This document shows, in pieces, positions 47,131 to 57,702 of a DNA stretch of 64,000 nt. The DNA is taken from the NCBI GenBank assembly GCA_963778945.1, contig CAVZWL010000008.1, forward strand, positions 217,606 to 281,605. Reading direction: 5' to 3'. Position 1 is the stretch's first letter; every line of letters begins with the position of its first letter. Source of the stretch: Fen-1254 sp963778945 (lineage in GTDB: Bacteria; Bacteroidota; Ignavibacteria; UBA10030). The notes below the pieces were generated by a model. That model did no database searches. It had not been told where the DNA came from and worked only from the letters and a program-made list of their open reading frames with translations. The position numbers and the translations under genes were made by a program.

Positions 47131-48827
47131 TATCACCTGATACCAAGGGTAGGTGCCAAGAAAATAATACAAACATTCCTATGAGTCAAGCGGTATGAGA
47201 TCGAGGTACTGCTTGACTACAGGAATGGTGAGCCGAATGATACGAGAGATAACATCCGGATCATCGAACTTAGTGGAAAGAAGTTTAACGGACTCAAAGT
47301 CTCTGATATAACGTTCAACGGATTCTTTGGAGTGCTTGGTTCTTTGACAGATAGTAGGAACAAGATATCCTTTGAGATGATAGGCAATAATTTCCTTTTT
47401 ATGGGTTTGTCCGGAACCGATGAGCTGCACATTGCCGCGAGTAGGTAAGGGTCTGTTGTAGATGTCTTGGTATTCACGGACATATTGGCCAGTTGTGACG
47501 GTTGAAGCAGTAAGCAAGACAGCAAGATCGAGTTGAGTTAGAAGAGCACCTTGATCATAGGCCTGATGGGTCCACCGTTCGATCTTCTTGAGCCGCAGTT
47601 CACGGTGATGTAATGGAGTTTTCATATCTTCGATGTCTGAGTTGGTGATGATATCGAGAATAACGGGACGAAGTTTTGTTTGAGCGATGGATTTTCCTTT
47701 GCGTGGATATTCATCGATAGGGACAGCATGCCAGACCATCTGTCCCTGCCTAAGGAAGGAGTTGTCGGAATAACGATAAAACTGTTCGATGAGAGCCATG
47801 AGGTCGTCGACAATAGCCGAAGCAGTGACAAGACCTTTATCATAGCCATAGTTGTTGATAAAGCGATCTAAGAGGATATGTTTGAGAGATTTTCCTTGGA
47901 TGCGTTTGTATTCGCGCAAAGCAAGCGTTTTAGGTGAGTGCTCCCGGGTATCTCTTGGGAGAAAAGTTAAGTTCTTTGCAATCATAGAGTTAAGCTCCTT
48001 TTTTTTTGAGTTTTGCAGTATGCGTTTCAGTTGAGTGCTTGAGGCATGCTGGTTAAAGAGCTTAAGGTACTCACCAATAAGACGGTGAGAGAAGCCTGTG
48101 GATATACGAATTTGATCGATAGAAAAATGTTTTGTATGCAACAGAACAACACGGGTAAAGTCTTGGATATAACGTTTAATGGCAGTCTCGGAGTGCTTCG
48201 TTCGGCGTTCGATATCGGAGAAGAGGTAACCGGAGAGATAAAGATCAAGGATTTGGGTTTTATGAGTTTGTCCACGGCCCATTTCATGGCGCCAACCGCG
48301 CGTGGGAAGGATGATACCACTCTTGCGCATGTGGCTCATATCTCGCTTGATAGTGACGACGCTTGAGGTGAGGATGAAAGCAAGATCTTCGCATGAGAGA
48401 ACGCCGCCTTGATCAATGGCATTATTGGCAATACGGAGAATCTTGTGATGACGAAGACCGTGTAAGCCTGATTTTTTATAGACCTCAAGATCTTCGTCGG
48501 GCTTGTGAAGAGTTATTTTGATAGAAATCTTTTTACACAGAGCAATGGGTTTGCCTGCAGGTTCGTTTTCAGCGACAGCGAGATAGTGCATCTGTCCTGA
48601 AGCAAGGTCGACATCTGTGTGATGGAGGAAGTATTCTTTGATCTGAGAAAAGTATGCTTCTGCCAACAGCGGAGTAAGATTGAAGTCATGAGCAATGCTG
48701 TTGATGATAGATTCTTTGACCGATTTGGATTTGAGTCGGTCGGCAAGCGGTTTGTCAAACATATGTTACCTCCGGCGAAGTTATGATGAAAAATACTGCT
48801 TTTTCGCCTTGGTATCATTTGATACTA
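47128..48827. mobile_element. Candidate DUF1670 mobile unit with 21-bp inverted ends
   Basis: A 1,700-base unit carrying one gene is bounded by inverted ends: left at 47128-47148 (core GTATCACCTGATACCAAGG) and right at 48807-48827 (core CCTTGGTATCATTTGATAC). They match as inverted copies at 19 of 21 positions. Each end is itself a small palindrome, GTATCA-NN-TGATAC. I found no clear target duplication. The ends could instead be operators of the DUF1670 protein. Confidence 0.5.
47179..48762 (-). CDS. DUF1670 protein with duplicated halves
   Basis: This 527-residue protein consists of two related halves. Around residues 165-225 (GRGQTHKTQILDLYLSGYLF, SDIERRTKHSETAIKRYIQD) and again around residues 430-500 (GSGQTHKKEIIAYHLKGYLV, PTICQRTKHSKESVERYIRD) the same motif recurs. 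The helix-turn-helix-like RTKHSxExxxRYIxDF suggests DNA binding. DUF1670 proteins are found, often in several copies, in various bacteria and archaea and have no established function. The gene is bounded by inverted repeats of the unit 47128-48827. No DDE or tyrosine-recombinase motif is obvious. It is the only gene in that unit. Confidence 0.8.
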   Translation of the reverse strand: MFDKPLADRLKSKSVKESIINSIAHDFNLTPLLAEAYFSQIKEYFLHHTDVDLASGQMHYLAVAENEPAGKPIALCKKISIKITLHKPDEDLEVYKKSGLHGLRHHKILRIANNAIDQGGVLSCEDLAFILTSSVVTIKRDMSHMRKSGIILPTRGWRHEMGRGQTHKTQILDLYLSGYLFSDIERRTKHSETAIKRYIQDFTRVVLLHTKHFSIDQIRISTGFSHRLIGEYLKLFNQHASSTQLKRILQNSKKKELNSMIAKNLTFLPRDTREHSPKTLALREYKRIQGKSLKHILLDRFINNYGYDKGLVTASAIVDDLMALIEQFYRYSDNSFLRQGQMVWHAVPIDEYPRKGKSIAQTKLRPVILDIITNSDIEDMKTPLHHRELRLKKIERWTHQAYDQGALLTQLDLAVLLTASTVTTGQYVREYQDIYNRPLPTRGNVQLIGSGQTHKKEIIAYHLKGYLVPTICQRTKHSKESVERYIRDFESVKLLSTKFDDPDVISRIIRLTIPVVKQYLDLIPLDS

Positions 48828-49070
48828 ACTAAAAATAAGCGCCGTTTGATTCTCATTCATGCATCAGCGAAGCGGAACCGGAGTGCGGGGGAAAGACCAT
48901 ATGTTTTTTGTGACGTGGAAATCGCCCCCGGCTTCGGCGCTGAAAATATTGGATTTCAAATTTATAATGACGGATTAAATATCTTAACATGAAAGATTTT
49001 TCGAAGATACACTTTCTCAAAAGAGAAACATTCAACCATTCATTCACCCGTCATTAACCTGCAGCTGCGA
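48828..49070. other. Short gap between the DUF1670 unit and the ABC-F gene
   Basis: 243 bases with no supported gene on either strand. Confidence 0.5.
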
Positions 49071-50959
49071 ATGTCGACGCCTCCCGGTCCAGTTATTATA
49101 ACAGCCAAGGAACTTTCCGTGCATTACGGCGCTCAGGTCGTTTTAAAAAGCGCGGCTTTGACCATTCATCAGGGAGAACGGGTCGGGCTGATCGGGAACA
49201 ACGGCTCCGGTAAAACAACACTTCTGAAAATAATCGCCGGACTTATGGAACCGGACAGCGGAGCCGTCACACGGCGCAGGGATATTTTCATCGGTTACCT
49301 GCCTCAAAATTTTCAGCTCGACTCGTCAAAATCGGTCTACGAAAACATAGTAGACGGCGCTCACGATGTCAAAGAATTGCTGGAGGAGTACGAACGTCTT
49401 CCCGCCGCGTCGGACAAACGTCATCTGGTAGAAGAACAAATTCATCACCGGGACGGATGGAACCTGGAGAACCGGATCGAAACAGCAATGCATTCACTGA
49501 ATGTTCCGGATAAAAGACCGTTCCATCGATACGCTCTCCGGAGGCGAAAAAAGGCGCGTTGCGCTGTGCCGTGCCATGATTTCCCGCCCGGATTTTCTCA
49601 TATTAGACGAACCCACAAACCATCTCGATACGGAATCGATTGAATGGATAGAAGATTTTTTGTCCGGTTATCCGGGCGCGTGCCTCTTTGTTACGCACGA
49701 CCGCTATTTTCTTGATTCCCTTGCAACGCGTATCATCGAACTTTCCGGCGGGGAATGCTTTTCCCATGACGGTTCGTACAGCGATTTTCTTCTGGATAAA
49801 GCGGAACGCCAGGCACAGATGGAGACGGAAGAACATAAGCGGAACATGTTTTTACGCCGGGAGCTTGCCTGGGTACGACGCGGAGCGCGGGCACGCAGAA
49901 CAAAAGCAAAGAGCCGATTGAAAGCATATTTTGAAGAAGTTGAAAAAAAAGGACCGGAACCGGAGACAAATGTCGATCTCATTATTCCGCCGCCGCCCGT
50001 ACTCGGGGCGACCGTTCTGAATTTCAAATCACTCGGTATGACGGCGGGCGGGAAAAAACTCTTTGAAGGACTGAATTTTAATTTTGAGCGGAAACGAAAA
50101 CTCGGCATTATCGGACGCAACGGACTCGGGAAAACGACTCTGCTGAGAGCTATTCTCGGCGAACTGCACGCCGCCTCCGGAGAAGTAGAGGTCGGCGAAC
50201 GGACGCTCTTCAATTATATCGATCAATCGCGTGTGGCGCTGAACGATCAAAACACAGTTGTCCAGGAACTCGGCGATGGGCGCGAGTGGGTGATGTTCGG
50301 CGGGGAACGTATGAAAGTATGGACCTATCTGAGGAGATTTCTGTTTGAAGACGACAGGATGAATACAAAAGTGGGAGAACTTTCCGGCGGAGAACGGAGC
50401 CGGCTCCTGCTTGCAAAAGTGCTCAAAAACGGCGGTAATTTTCTCATACTGGATGAACCGACGAATGATCTCGATCTTGCCACACTGCGCATTCTGGAAG
50501 AAGCGCTCATTGCTTTTGACGGCTGTGTCATCGTCGTCAGCCATGACCGCTATTTCTTAAACCGCGTCTGCAGCGGCATTCTTGCATTCGAGGGAAACGG
50601 GGAAATATATTTCAGCGAGGGGGATTACGATTATTATATAGAAAAACGAAAACTCCGTCTCGCAGAAGCGGACAATGGGAAAATGCCGGTTCAGAAAAAA
50701 CAAGAAACCGCGCATCAAAATAGCATCAAAGAAATTAAGCTGGAAAGAATCGAAAGAACTGGAAGGTCTCGAACAGGAAATTGCAAAAGTCGAAGAGAAT
50801 GTCTTACGGTTGGAGGGAATATTTTCTTCTCCGGATTTTTACGACCGCTATGGAAATGATATTATATCCTTGACCGATGAACTTGCTGCGGCGAAAGCAT
50901 CCGTCGACCGCCTCTATGCACGATGGCATGAATTAGAAGAGAAAAAGAAAAATCTGTAA
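49071..50959 (+). CDS. uup: ABC-F ATPase, Uup type (two frameshifts)
   Basis: The chain has two ATPase domains. Domain 1 has Walker A GLIGNNGSGKTTLLKI, the signature LSGGEKRRVAL and Walker B FLILDEPTNHLD. Domain 2 has IIGRNGLGKTTLLRA, LSGGERSRLLLAKVL and FLILDEPTNDLDLATLR. A C-terminal coiled coil (ELEGLEQEIAKVEENVLRLE) is typical of Uup. ABC-F proteins act on ribosomes or on DNA rather than as transporters. Frame changes lie near 49,505 and 50,735. All motifs are intact across them, so sequencing error is likely. The total is about 630 residues, the usual length. Confidence 0.85.
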
Positions 50960-51079
50960 ACTGCGAATGGAAAAGTGCAACTTGAACAGAGATGATGATC
51001 AAGTGTTTGAAAAAACAAATCATCAAACTAAAAATCTGCCAATAAACTTCAGCAACTTCTTCTCCGGTTTATCGTAAAA

Positions 51080-51940
51080 ATGGAAAACACATTTTTTCAA
51101 TTAATATGAGAACATTATGAAACGATCCGGGATCATGATTTTATTTTTGCAGGGCTGAAAATTCTTATTATTGCCGCGACAACTCTGCAAACAGATTATG
51201 GCATATTCCGGGATGAATTCTATTATCTTGCATGCACAAAACATCTTGCCTGGGGATATATCGACCAGCCGCCGTTTTCCATCGCTGCTCTGCGCCTCTG
51301 GACGTTGATAGCGGGGGATTCTCTTCTTGCGCTTCGTATTCTGCCGGGCCTTTTCAGCGCATGCATCGTCGTTCTTACCGGAGTAATGACCCGACGGCTC
51401 GGCGGCGGATAAAGGCTCAGGCGCTTGCATGCATCGCCGTTCTTGCGGCACCGATACAACTCGGGATTTCAAGTTTCTATTCGATGAAGTGATCCAGTAC
51501 TCTTCGTCCTGGCTGCCGTTTTTCTGCTGTTAAAAATCGTTCTTGATCAGCGTCCGGTTTTTTGGATTCCCTTCGGAATCGTTTTGGGTCTCGGCATGAT
51601 GAACAAACATACGTTCGGGTTATGGCGGGATTCATGCTTGCAGGCCTGCTTTGGACGCCCGCTCGAAAAGAATTTCTTAAAAAGGAATTTTGGATCGGAA
51701 CCGGAATTGCTTTTCTTCTCGTATTGCCGAATATATTTGGCAGGTAGTCAATCATTTCCCTTCAATGGAATTTTATGCGCGGGCTCAGGAACTTAAAAAC
51801 GTTGCGACTCCTCCCGCAAAAATCCTGCTGGACCAGATTTTCATCAACGGAATTTTTACAGCGATTCTTTGGATCGCCGGTTTGGTGTGGTTTTTTATCG
51901 GGAAGGAGCGCGCACACTATCGATGGAGACAATACGAAAC
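51080..51940 (+). CDS. GT39-type membrane glycosyltransferase, broken and truncated
   Basis: Several frames together read as a PMT/ArnT-like transferase. After MENTFFQLI and an in-frame TGA the frame goes EHYETIRDHDFIFAGLKI, then the family hallmark FRDEFYYLACTKHLAWGY and IDQPPFS (a lipid-linked sugar site). Further pieces are PIQLGISSFYSM, VLFVLAAVFLLLKIVLDQ, VMAGFMLAGLLWTPARKEF and NHFPSMEFYARAQELKNVA. At least three frame changes plus the stop occur in 860 bases. The reading breaks off after FIGKERAHYRW, where GC-rich unrelated DNA begins. It would transfer sugars from polyprenyl phosphate in the membrane. Error or decay cannot be separated here. Confidence 0.6.
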
Positions 51941-51985
51941 TGAACCAGTAGATGAAAAGACCGCGACCTGGAAGGCCGGCTGTTG
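51925..51985. other. Probable assembly junction between two genomes
   Basis: Base composition changes abruptly from moderate to very GC-rich within about 60 bases. The GT39 gene ends mid-domain on the left, and a PilZ gene with planctomycete-like neighbours starts on the right. No repeat, integrase or tRNA marks the point. I read this as a chimeric contig and not as transfer. Confidence 0.75.
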
Positions 51986-51988
51986 GAC

Positions 51989-52691
51989 ATGAACCGTCTC
52001 TGCCGGCAGTTGACGAAATTCAGCGTCGAGGAACTACACCTCAAGGCACTGGCGAGCACCCTGGTCGCGGCCGAGGACGCCGAGACGGTCGATCAAACCC
52101 TGCGCGAATCGGCACGCAGTCTGCTGCCGGCCGCTTTCACCGCCGGCCTTCAAGCGAAAGACGGGGCGAGGAACCGCATCTCCTGGTCGTGGCAGGTGTT
52201 GACGGCCGGACCTTCGCGAAGATTCCTCCTGGTGGGCCGCGAGGCGGCGGAAACGGCCGAAGCCGCCACCCGCCGCCGGCCGGGCTGGCTGACCGCGGAT
52301 CGACCGTCGATTGCCATGCCGGCCGCGGCAAGCAGCCACGCTGGAGAAAGCTCAGCGTCGGCGGCCCGATCCACGACGCAGGACGGCCGGCAGCGGCGGC
52401 GTCACAGCCGGCTGCCGTACCAGTTCCGGCAGTCGATCGCCCCGATGCACGACGCCCGGATACCTTCGGCCCGCTCGTTCTTCGAGGTCGAATGCCACGA
52501 CATCTCGGCCGGCGGCATCGCTTTCTATCTCGGAACCACGCCCCGACTTCGCTTCGCTCGTGGTAGCCCTGGGACGCGATCCCGACCGCAACTACTTCAA
52601 GAGCAACGTGGTGCGGGTGACGCGTGTCGACGACGAGGGCCAGACGCGTTACCTGATCGGTTGCGTCTTTCTGGAACGCATTTGCATGTGA
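51989..52691 (+). CDS. PilZ domain protein (frameshifted)
   Basis: ATG at 51989 begins MNRLCRQLTKFSVEELHLKA. The C-terminal half is a PilZ domain with the c-di-GMP motif RRRHSRLPYQFRQSI (RxxxR) and the second motif ECHDISAGGIAFYL (D/NxSxxG). After frame changes it continues VVALGRDPDRNYFKSN and VGVFLERIC-like strands (TRYLIGCVFLERICM). It would bind cyclic di-GMP and adjust motility, adhesion or export. At least two single-base shifts are needed. The N-terminal half is alanine-rich and unassigned. Confidence 0.65.
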
Positions 52692-52700
52692 GGGGGAAGG

Positions 52701-52742
52701 CCTGAGGCTTGAGGCTACAGGCTACAGGCTACAGGCTGGAGG
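52701..52742 (+). repeat. Heptamer repeats, left arm
   Basis: Seven-base units of the type GAGGCTT, CTACAGG and CTGGAGG run in tandem. The right arm at 52827-52872 is the inverse complement type, with a large hairpin between. Confidence 0.8.
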
Positions 52743-52751
52743 GGCGGAGGG

Positions 52752-52818
52752 CGGCCGCTCGCGGCTTCGCAGTGCATGACGGTGTGCCACTGCGAAGCCG
52801 CAAGCGGCCGTGTTTTTT
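52752..52818. terminator. Long hairpin with T-tract between converging genes
   Basis: The arms 52752-52774 and 52788-52810 (CACTGCGAAGCCGC and AGCGGCCG on the right) pair over about 22 of 23 bases, with a loop of 13, and are followed by TGTTTTTT. It lies between the PilZ gene (+) and pgl (-). On the plus strand it fits an intrinsic terminator. Confidence 0.75.
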
Positions 52819-52826
52819 CTCTTTAA

Positions 52827-52872
52827 CCTCCAGCCTCCAGCCTCCAGCCTCCAGCCTCCAGCCTCAAGCCTC
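52827..52872 (-). repeat. Heptamer repeats, right arm, overlapping the pgl stop
   Basis: CCTCCAG occurs about five times in tandem, then CCTCAAG. The last unit contains the stop codon and final codons of pgl (minus strand GAGGCTTGAGGC, EA-stop). Confidence 0.8.
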
Positions 52873-53531
52873 CGCCGCCACGACGACTGCGTGCTCGGCC
52901 CGTACACGGCCGGCCGGGATCGACCGGTCGCCCGCCAGCAGCCGCGCGAATATGTCCGCCCTGTCGCCCGCGGTCAGCAGCCACAGTATGCGGCAGATGG
53001 GGGATCCAACGCGGGATACGTCACCGTCATCCGCCGCCGGCCCTGGTAAACGCCGGTGATCGCCACGTCGGGGTCGAAGTCGAGCACCGGGTCGCCGGGC
53101 ACCAGCGACGCGGTGTGGCCGTCGGGGCCCAGCCCCAGGTGAACGAGGTCCAGCCGGGCGGCGTGCCGGCAAGTTTGCGAGCGTTTGTCCATAAAGCGCG
53201 GCGGCCGCCTCCAGGTCGGTGCGCCTCGACCGGCATGGCATGGACCTGGTCGGCAGGCAACGGGACGTACTTGAGCAGGCTCGCGATGCAACGTGAGGTT
53301 GCGATCGGGATGTCCGGCCGGCGCGACACGTTCGTCGACCTGAACGATATGGACACCCTGCCAGGGCACGTCCTCGCCGGCCAGGGCCCGCAGCATCGGC
53401 CCCGGCGTTTGGCCGCCGCTGACGGCCAGCACGAAGCGACCGGCGCGCGACGGCGGAGCGGGCTTCCGCGGCAATGATCGCCGCCGCGGCCCGGCCGCCG
53501 CCGCCGCGTCGGCGAAAACCTCGAGCTTCAC
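52864..53531 (-). CDS. pgl: 6-phosphogluconolactonase (frameshifted)
   Basis: GTG at 53531 starts KLEVFADAAAAAG. The protein has the sugar-binding motif VLAVSGGQTPGPMLRAL and the segment VQVDERVAPAGHPDRNLT, then LVHLGLGPDGHTASLVPG and ITGVYQGRRRMTVTYPALD in other frames. These are the conserved blocks of the Pgl/DevB family, which hydrolyses 6-phosphogluconolactone in the oxidative pentose phosphate pathway. At least three shifts occur. The stop lies in a heptamer repeat. It follows pgi on the minus strand at about 57 bases, an appropriate metabolic partner. Confidence 0.8.
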
Positions 53532-53588
53532 GGCCTCCCCCTGAGCTTCCGGTAGCGGCGGATCAGGCTGTTCGTCGAACTGTCGTGC

Positions 53589-55175
<1,587 letters not shown>

Positions 55176-55231
55176 TATATCTTCATGCCCTCTCATGGCT
55201 TCGGGAGAATGACAACTCTTGGAACAGCCTC

Positions 55232-55876
55232 TTACAGGTGGGCACTTCGACAGGCCGCGTTTCTCCAGGTACTGCTGATGATACTCCTCGGCCTTCCAGA
55301 AGGTTGCGGCAGGAACGATCTCGGTGACGATCGGGTGCGCGGAAGCGGCCGCCGGCCTGAAGTTTGGCCTTCGCGGCCTCGGCCGCCGCCTTCTGCTGCG
55401 GAGTGTGGTAGAAGACGACGGGAGCGGTACTGCGTGCCGATGTCGGGCCCTTGACGGTTCCGCGTCGTGGGGTCGTGGTTCTTCCAGAAGATGTCCAGGA
55501 GTTGGTCGTAGTTCACTTCGGCCGGGTCGTACTGCACCTCGACCGCCTCGGCATGGCCGGTCTTGTCGGTGCACACGTCCTTGTAGGTCGGGCTGTCGAA
55601 ATGGCCGCCGCAGTAGCCGACGGCCGTGCTCTTGACCCCTTTCACTTGGCGGAAGGTGGCTTCGACGCCCCAGAAACATCCGGCGGCAAAGGTGGCGGTT
55701 TCCATCTTGGTTTTCTCCTTTGTCGGGCTGGATTGGTCGGCGGCCGGGCTCTGCCCGCAGACCGCCAGGGCCAGCACTGCCAGAAGAGGCTTGAGGCTTG
55801 AGGGTTGAGGCTTGAGGGCACTGGCTGGAGGCCGGCGGCACAACGCGCGACGGAGGAATAACGAGGCGAATTTCAT
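55232..55876 (-). CDS. msrA: Peptide methionine sulfoxide reductase MsrA, exported (frameshifted)
   Basis: ATG at 55876 has AAAGGAG ten bases upstream. The N-terminus KFASLFLRRALCRRPPASAL is followed by the hydrophobic core LLAVLALAVCGQSPAAD, a signal peptide with an enlarged n-region. The catalytic domain begins ETATFAAGCFWGVEATFRQV with the active cysteine in GCFWG. It continues VGYCGGHFDSPTYKDVCTDK and the segment NHDPTTRNRQGPDIGTQYRS. Later parts appear in other frames (IVPAATFWKAEEYHQQYLEK). It repairs oxidised methionine in exported proteins. The n-region is coded by heptamer repeats like those at 52.7 kb. Confidence 0.85.
   Translation of the reverse strand: MKFASLFLRRALCRRPPASALKPQPSSLKPLLAVLALAVCGQSPAADQSSPTKEKTKMETATFAAGCFWGVEATFRQVKGVKSTAVGYCGGHFDSPTYKDVCTDKTGHAEAVEVQYDPAEVNYDQLLDIFWKNHDPTTRNRQGPDIGTQYRSRRLLPHSAAEGGGRGREGQTSGRRPLPRTRSSPRSFLPQPSGRPRSIISSTWRNAACRSAHL
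55785..55832 (-). repeat. Heptamer repeats inside the msrA signal peptide
   Basis: GAGGCTTGAGGCTTGAGGG-type units on the plus strand correspond on the coding strand to the proline- and serine-rich stretch SALKPQPSSLKP. They are of the same type as 52701-52742. Confidence 0.75.
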
Positions 55877-56018
55877 GTTGGGGGCTCCTTTGCTGAAATG
55901 GTACACTGAATCGGGCTGCGCGACCACTCCCGCCGCCTGCGGCAGACTCCGGTTCCCCCCGATGGTGCTGTCTGAGGGTGAAATCTCATGAGTCCGCTGG
56001 ACAACACCGGGGGGCCGC

Positions 56019-56028
56019 TTGCTAGAAT
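56019..56028 (+). promoter_or_regulatory. Possible -10 element of the aldo/keto reductase gene
   Basis: TTGCTAGAAT lies 78 bases before the ATG. A related TGCTAGCAT stands before the NYN gene. No clear -35 was found. Confidence 0.35.
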
Positions 56029-56105
56029 GGGGTCCATTACGGGCTGGCCGCCGCCGGCCGTACCCACCGTCCGTCTCAAGAAACCGTTTCCGAGAAGGAA
56101 TTTCC

Positions 56106-57220
56106 ATGGCACACGAGAAGTAACGCGTCGGAGTTCGTGCGCGAAGGGGCCCTGGCCGCCGCCGGAGCGGCCGTCGGACTGACCGCCACCTACACGGTCC
56201 GGGCCGGCAATCCCGGCCAAGGCCGACACCGAGCAAGATCCTCAACTACAACCCCGACATGGAGTACCGCCGCTGCGGCAAGACGAACCTGATGATCTCG
56301 GCCGTCTGCCTGGGCGGGCACTGGAAGCGGATCGACAAGGTCGTGTCCAGCGCGTCCGGAAGGGAAATGGCTGGATCGGCCTCGGCCTGGACAATCCCGA
56401 GTTCGAGAAGAACCGCTACGACGTGGTCACCCGCTGCATCGAGCGCGGCATCAACTACATCGACGCCTGCGTCGACGCCGAGGTCATGGCCTACGCCAAG
56501 GCCCTCAAGGGCCGCCGCGACAAGATGCACCTGGGCTTCTCCTGGTACGAAACACGAGATGCGCAACCCGGAGTTGCCGCAAGTTCGCGAAGCTCAAGGA
56601 GAGCTTCGACGAGGGCCTGAAGGAAGCCGGGCCTGGAATACGTCGACCTGTGGCGGATCACCTGCCTCGAGCAGAGCAGCGAGCACGACCGAGGCCGAGA
56701 TCGAGGAGGTCGTCAAGGCCCTGGACTGGGCGAAGAAGAGCGGCCGGGCCCGCTTCACCGGCATCTCCTCCCACGACCGGCCGCACATCAAGAGGCTGAT
56801 CGAAAAGTACCCCGAGCAGTTCGAAGTGATCTGCACGCCCTACACCGCCAAGACCAAGGTGGTCGAGGACGAGAGCGGGCTGTGGGCGGCGATGAAGAAG
56901 CACGACGTGGGCTGGTTCGGCATCAAGCCGTTCGCCAGCAACTCGTTGTTCAAGGGCGACAGCTCGCCCGACAGCCCGCACGCCGAGGAAGACAACCGCA
57001 TCGCCCGGCTGGCCCTGCGCTACATCCTCTGCAACCCGGCGATCACGGCCCCGATCCCCGGCCTGATTACGCCGCAGCAGGTCGACAACGCGGCCCTGGC
57101 CGTCGCGGAACGCCGCGAACTGGACTGAAGGAGAAGGCCGAGCTGGATCGGGCCATGGACCGCGCCTGGGCCAACCTGCCCTCCCATTACCAGTGGCTGA
57201 AGAACTGGGAGTACGTTTGA
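56106..57220 (+). CDS. Aldo/keto reductase with a Tat-like signal (frameshifted)
   Basis: ATG at 56106 follows AAGGAA. The leader is EFVREGALAAAGAAVGLTAT with a hydrophobic core typical of Tat or Sec signals, though the twin arginines are not in frame as read. The domain begins MEYRRCGKTNLMISAVCLGG and has INYIDACVDAEVMAYAKALK, SSHDRPHIKRLIEKYPEQFE and the end WANLPSHYQWLKNWEYV. Planctomycetes hold many such exported reductases with NADP-dependent folds and unknown substrates. Four or more frame changes are needed. Confidence 0.75.
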
Positions 57221-57243
57221 CCTTCTGTGCGGACGCCGCGGCC

Positions 57244-57684
57244 ATGCCCATCGAAGACAAGCTCCTGGAAGCCGAGCTGCGCGGGCCTGCTGGCCGAAGG
57301 CCGCAAGGTCGAGGCGGTCGAGCGGTACCGCGCGGCGACGGGCACCGGCCTGGCCGCCGCGCTGGAAGTGCTCGAATCCCTGCAATGGGGCGACGAGGCC
57401 GAGCCCGTCTGGCAGGCGCAGGTGGTCGACCTGCTGCGCGGCGGCAAGAAGATCGCGGCCATCAAGCTGTACCGCCGGCACAGCGGCGCAGACCTCAAGG
57501 ACGCCAAGGAGGCGGTCGAGGGCATCGCCGCCCGCTTGCGCATCGCCGCGCCGCAGCGGGCCGGCTGCCTCTCGGTGCTGTTGGTGCTGGCGATCCTGCT
57601 GGCCGCGGCCGTGCGCCTGCCTTGCGAAACGTTCCGCCGTGCAGCCGTTGTCGGACTGACGGCCGTCGCACACTTTTCTGCTAG
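57244..57684 (+). CDS. L7/L12-C-like domain protein with a membrane tail (frameshifted)
   Basis: ATG at 57244 starts MPIEDKLLEAELR and then, after a shift, GLLAEGRKVEAVERYRAATG. A second block, LRGGKKIAAIKLYRRHSGAD followed by LKDAKEAVEGIAARLRI, matches the C-terminal fold of ribosomal L7/L12 (KxxAIKxxRxxTGxxLxEAK). A hydrophobic segment (LSVLLVLAILLAAAVRL) closes the protein. Such fused L7/L12-like proteins are widespread but unstudied. The exact end is uncertain because of frame changes. Confidence 0.6.
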   Translation: MPIEDKLLEAELRGPAGRRPQGRGGRAVPRGDGHRPGRRAGSARIPAMGRRGRARLAGAGGRPAARRQEDRGHQAVPPAQRRRPQGRQGGGRGHRRPLAHRRAAAGRLPLGAVGAGDPAGRGRAPALRNVPPCSRCRTDGRRTLFC

Positions 57685-57687
57685 CAT
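57679..57687 (+). promoter_or_regulatory. Possible -10 element of the NYN gene
   Basis: TGCTAGCAT lies 16 bases before the ATG with AAAGGA between, and resembles the element at 56019. Confidence 0.3.
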
Positions 57688-57702
57688 CGAAAGGAATCAT
57701 GA

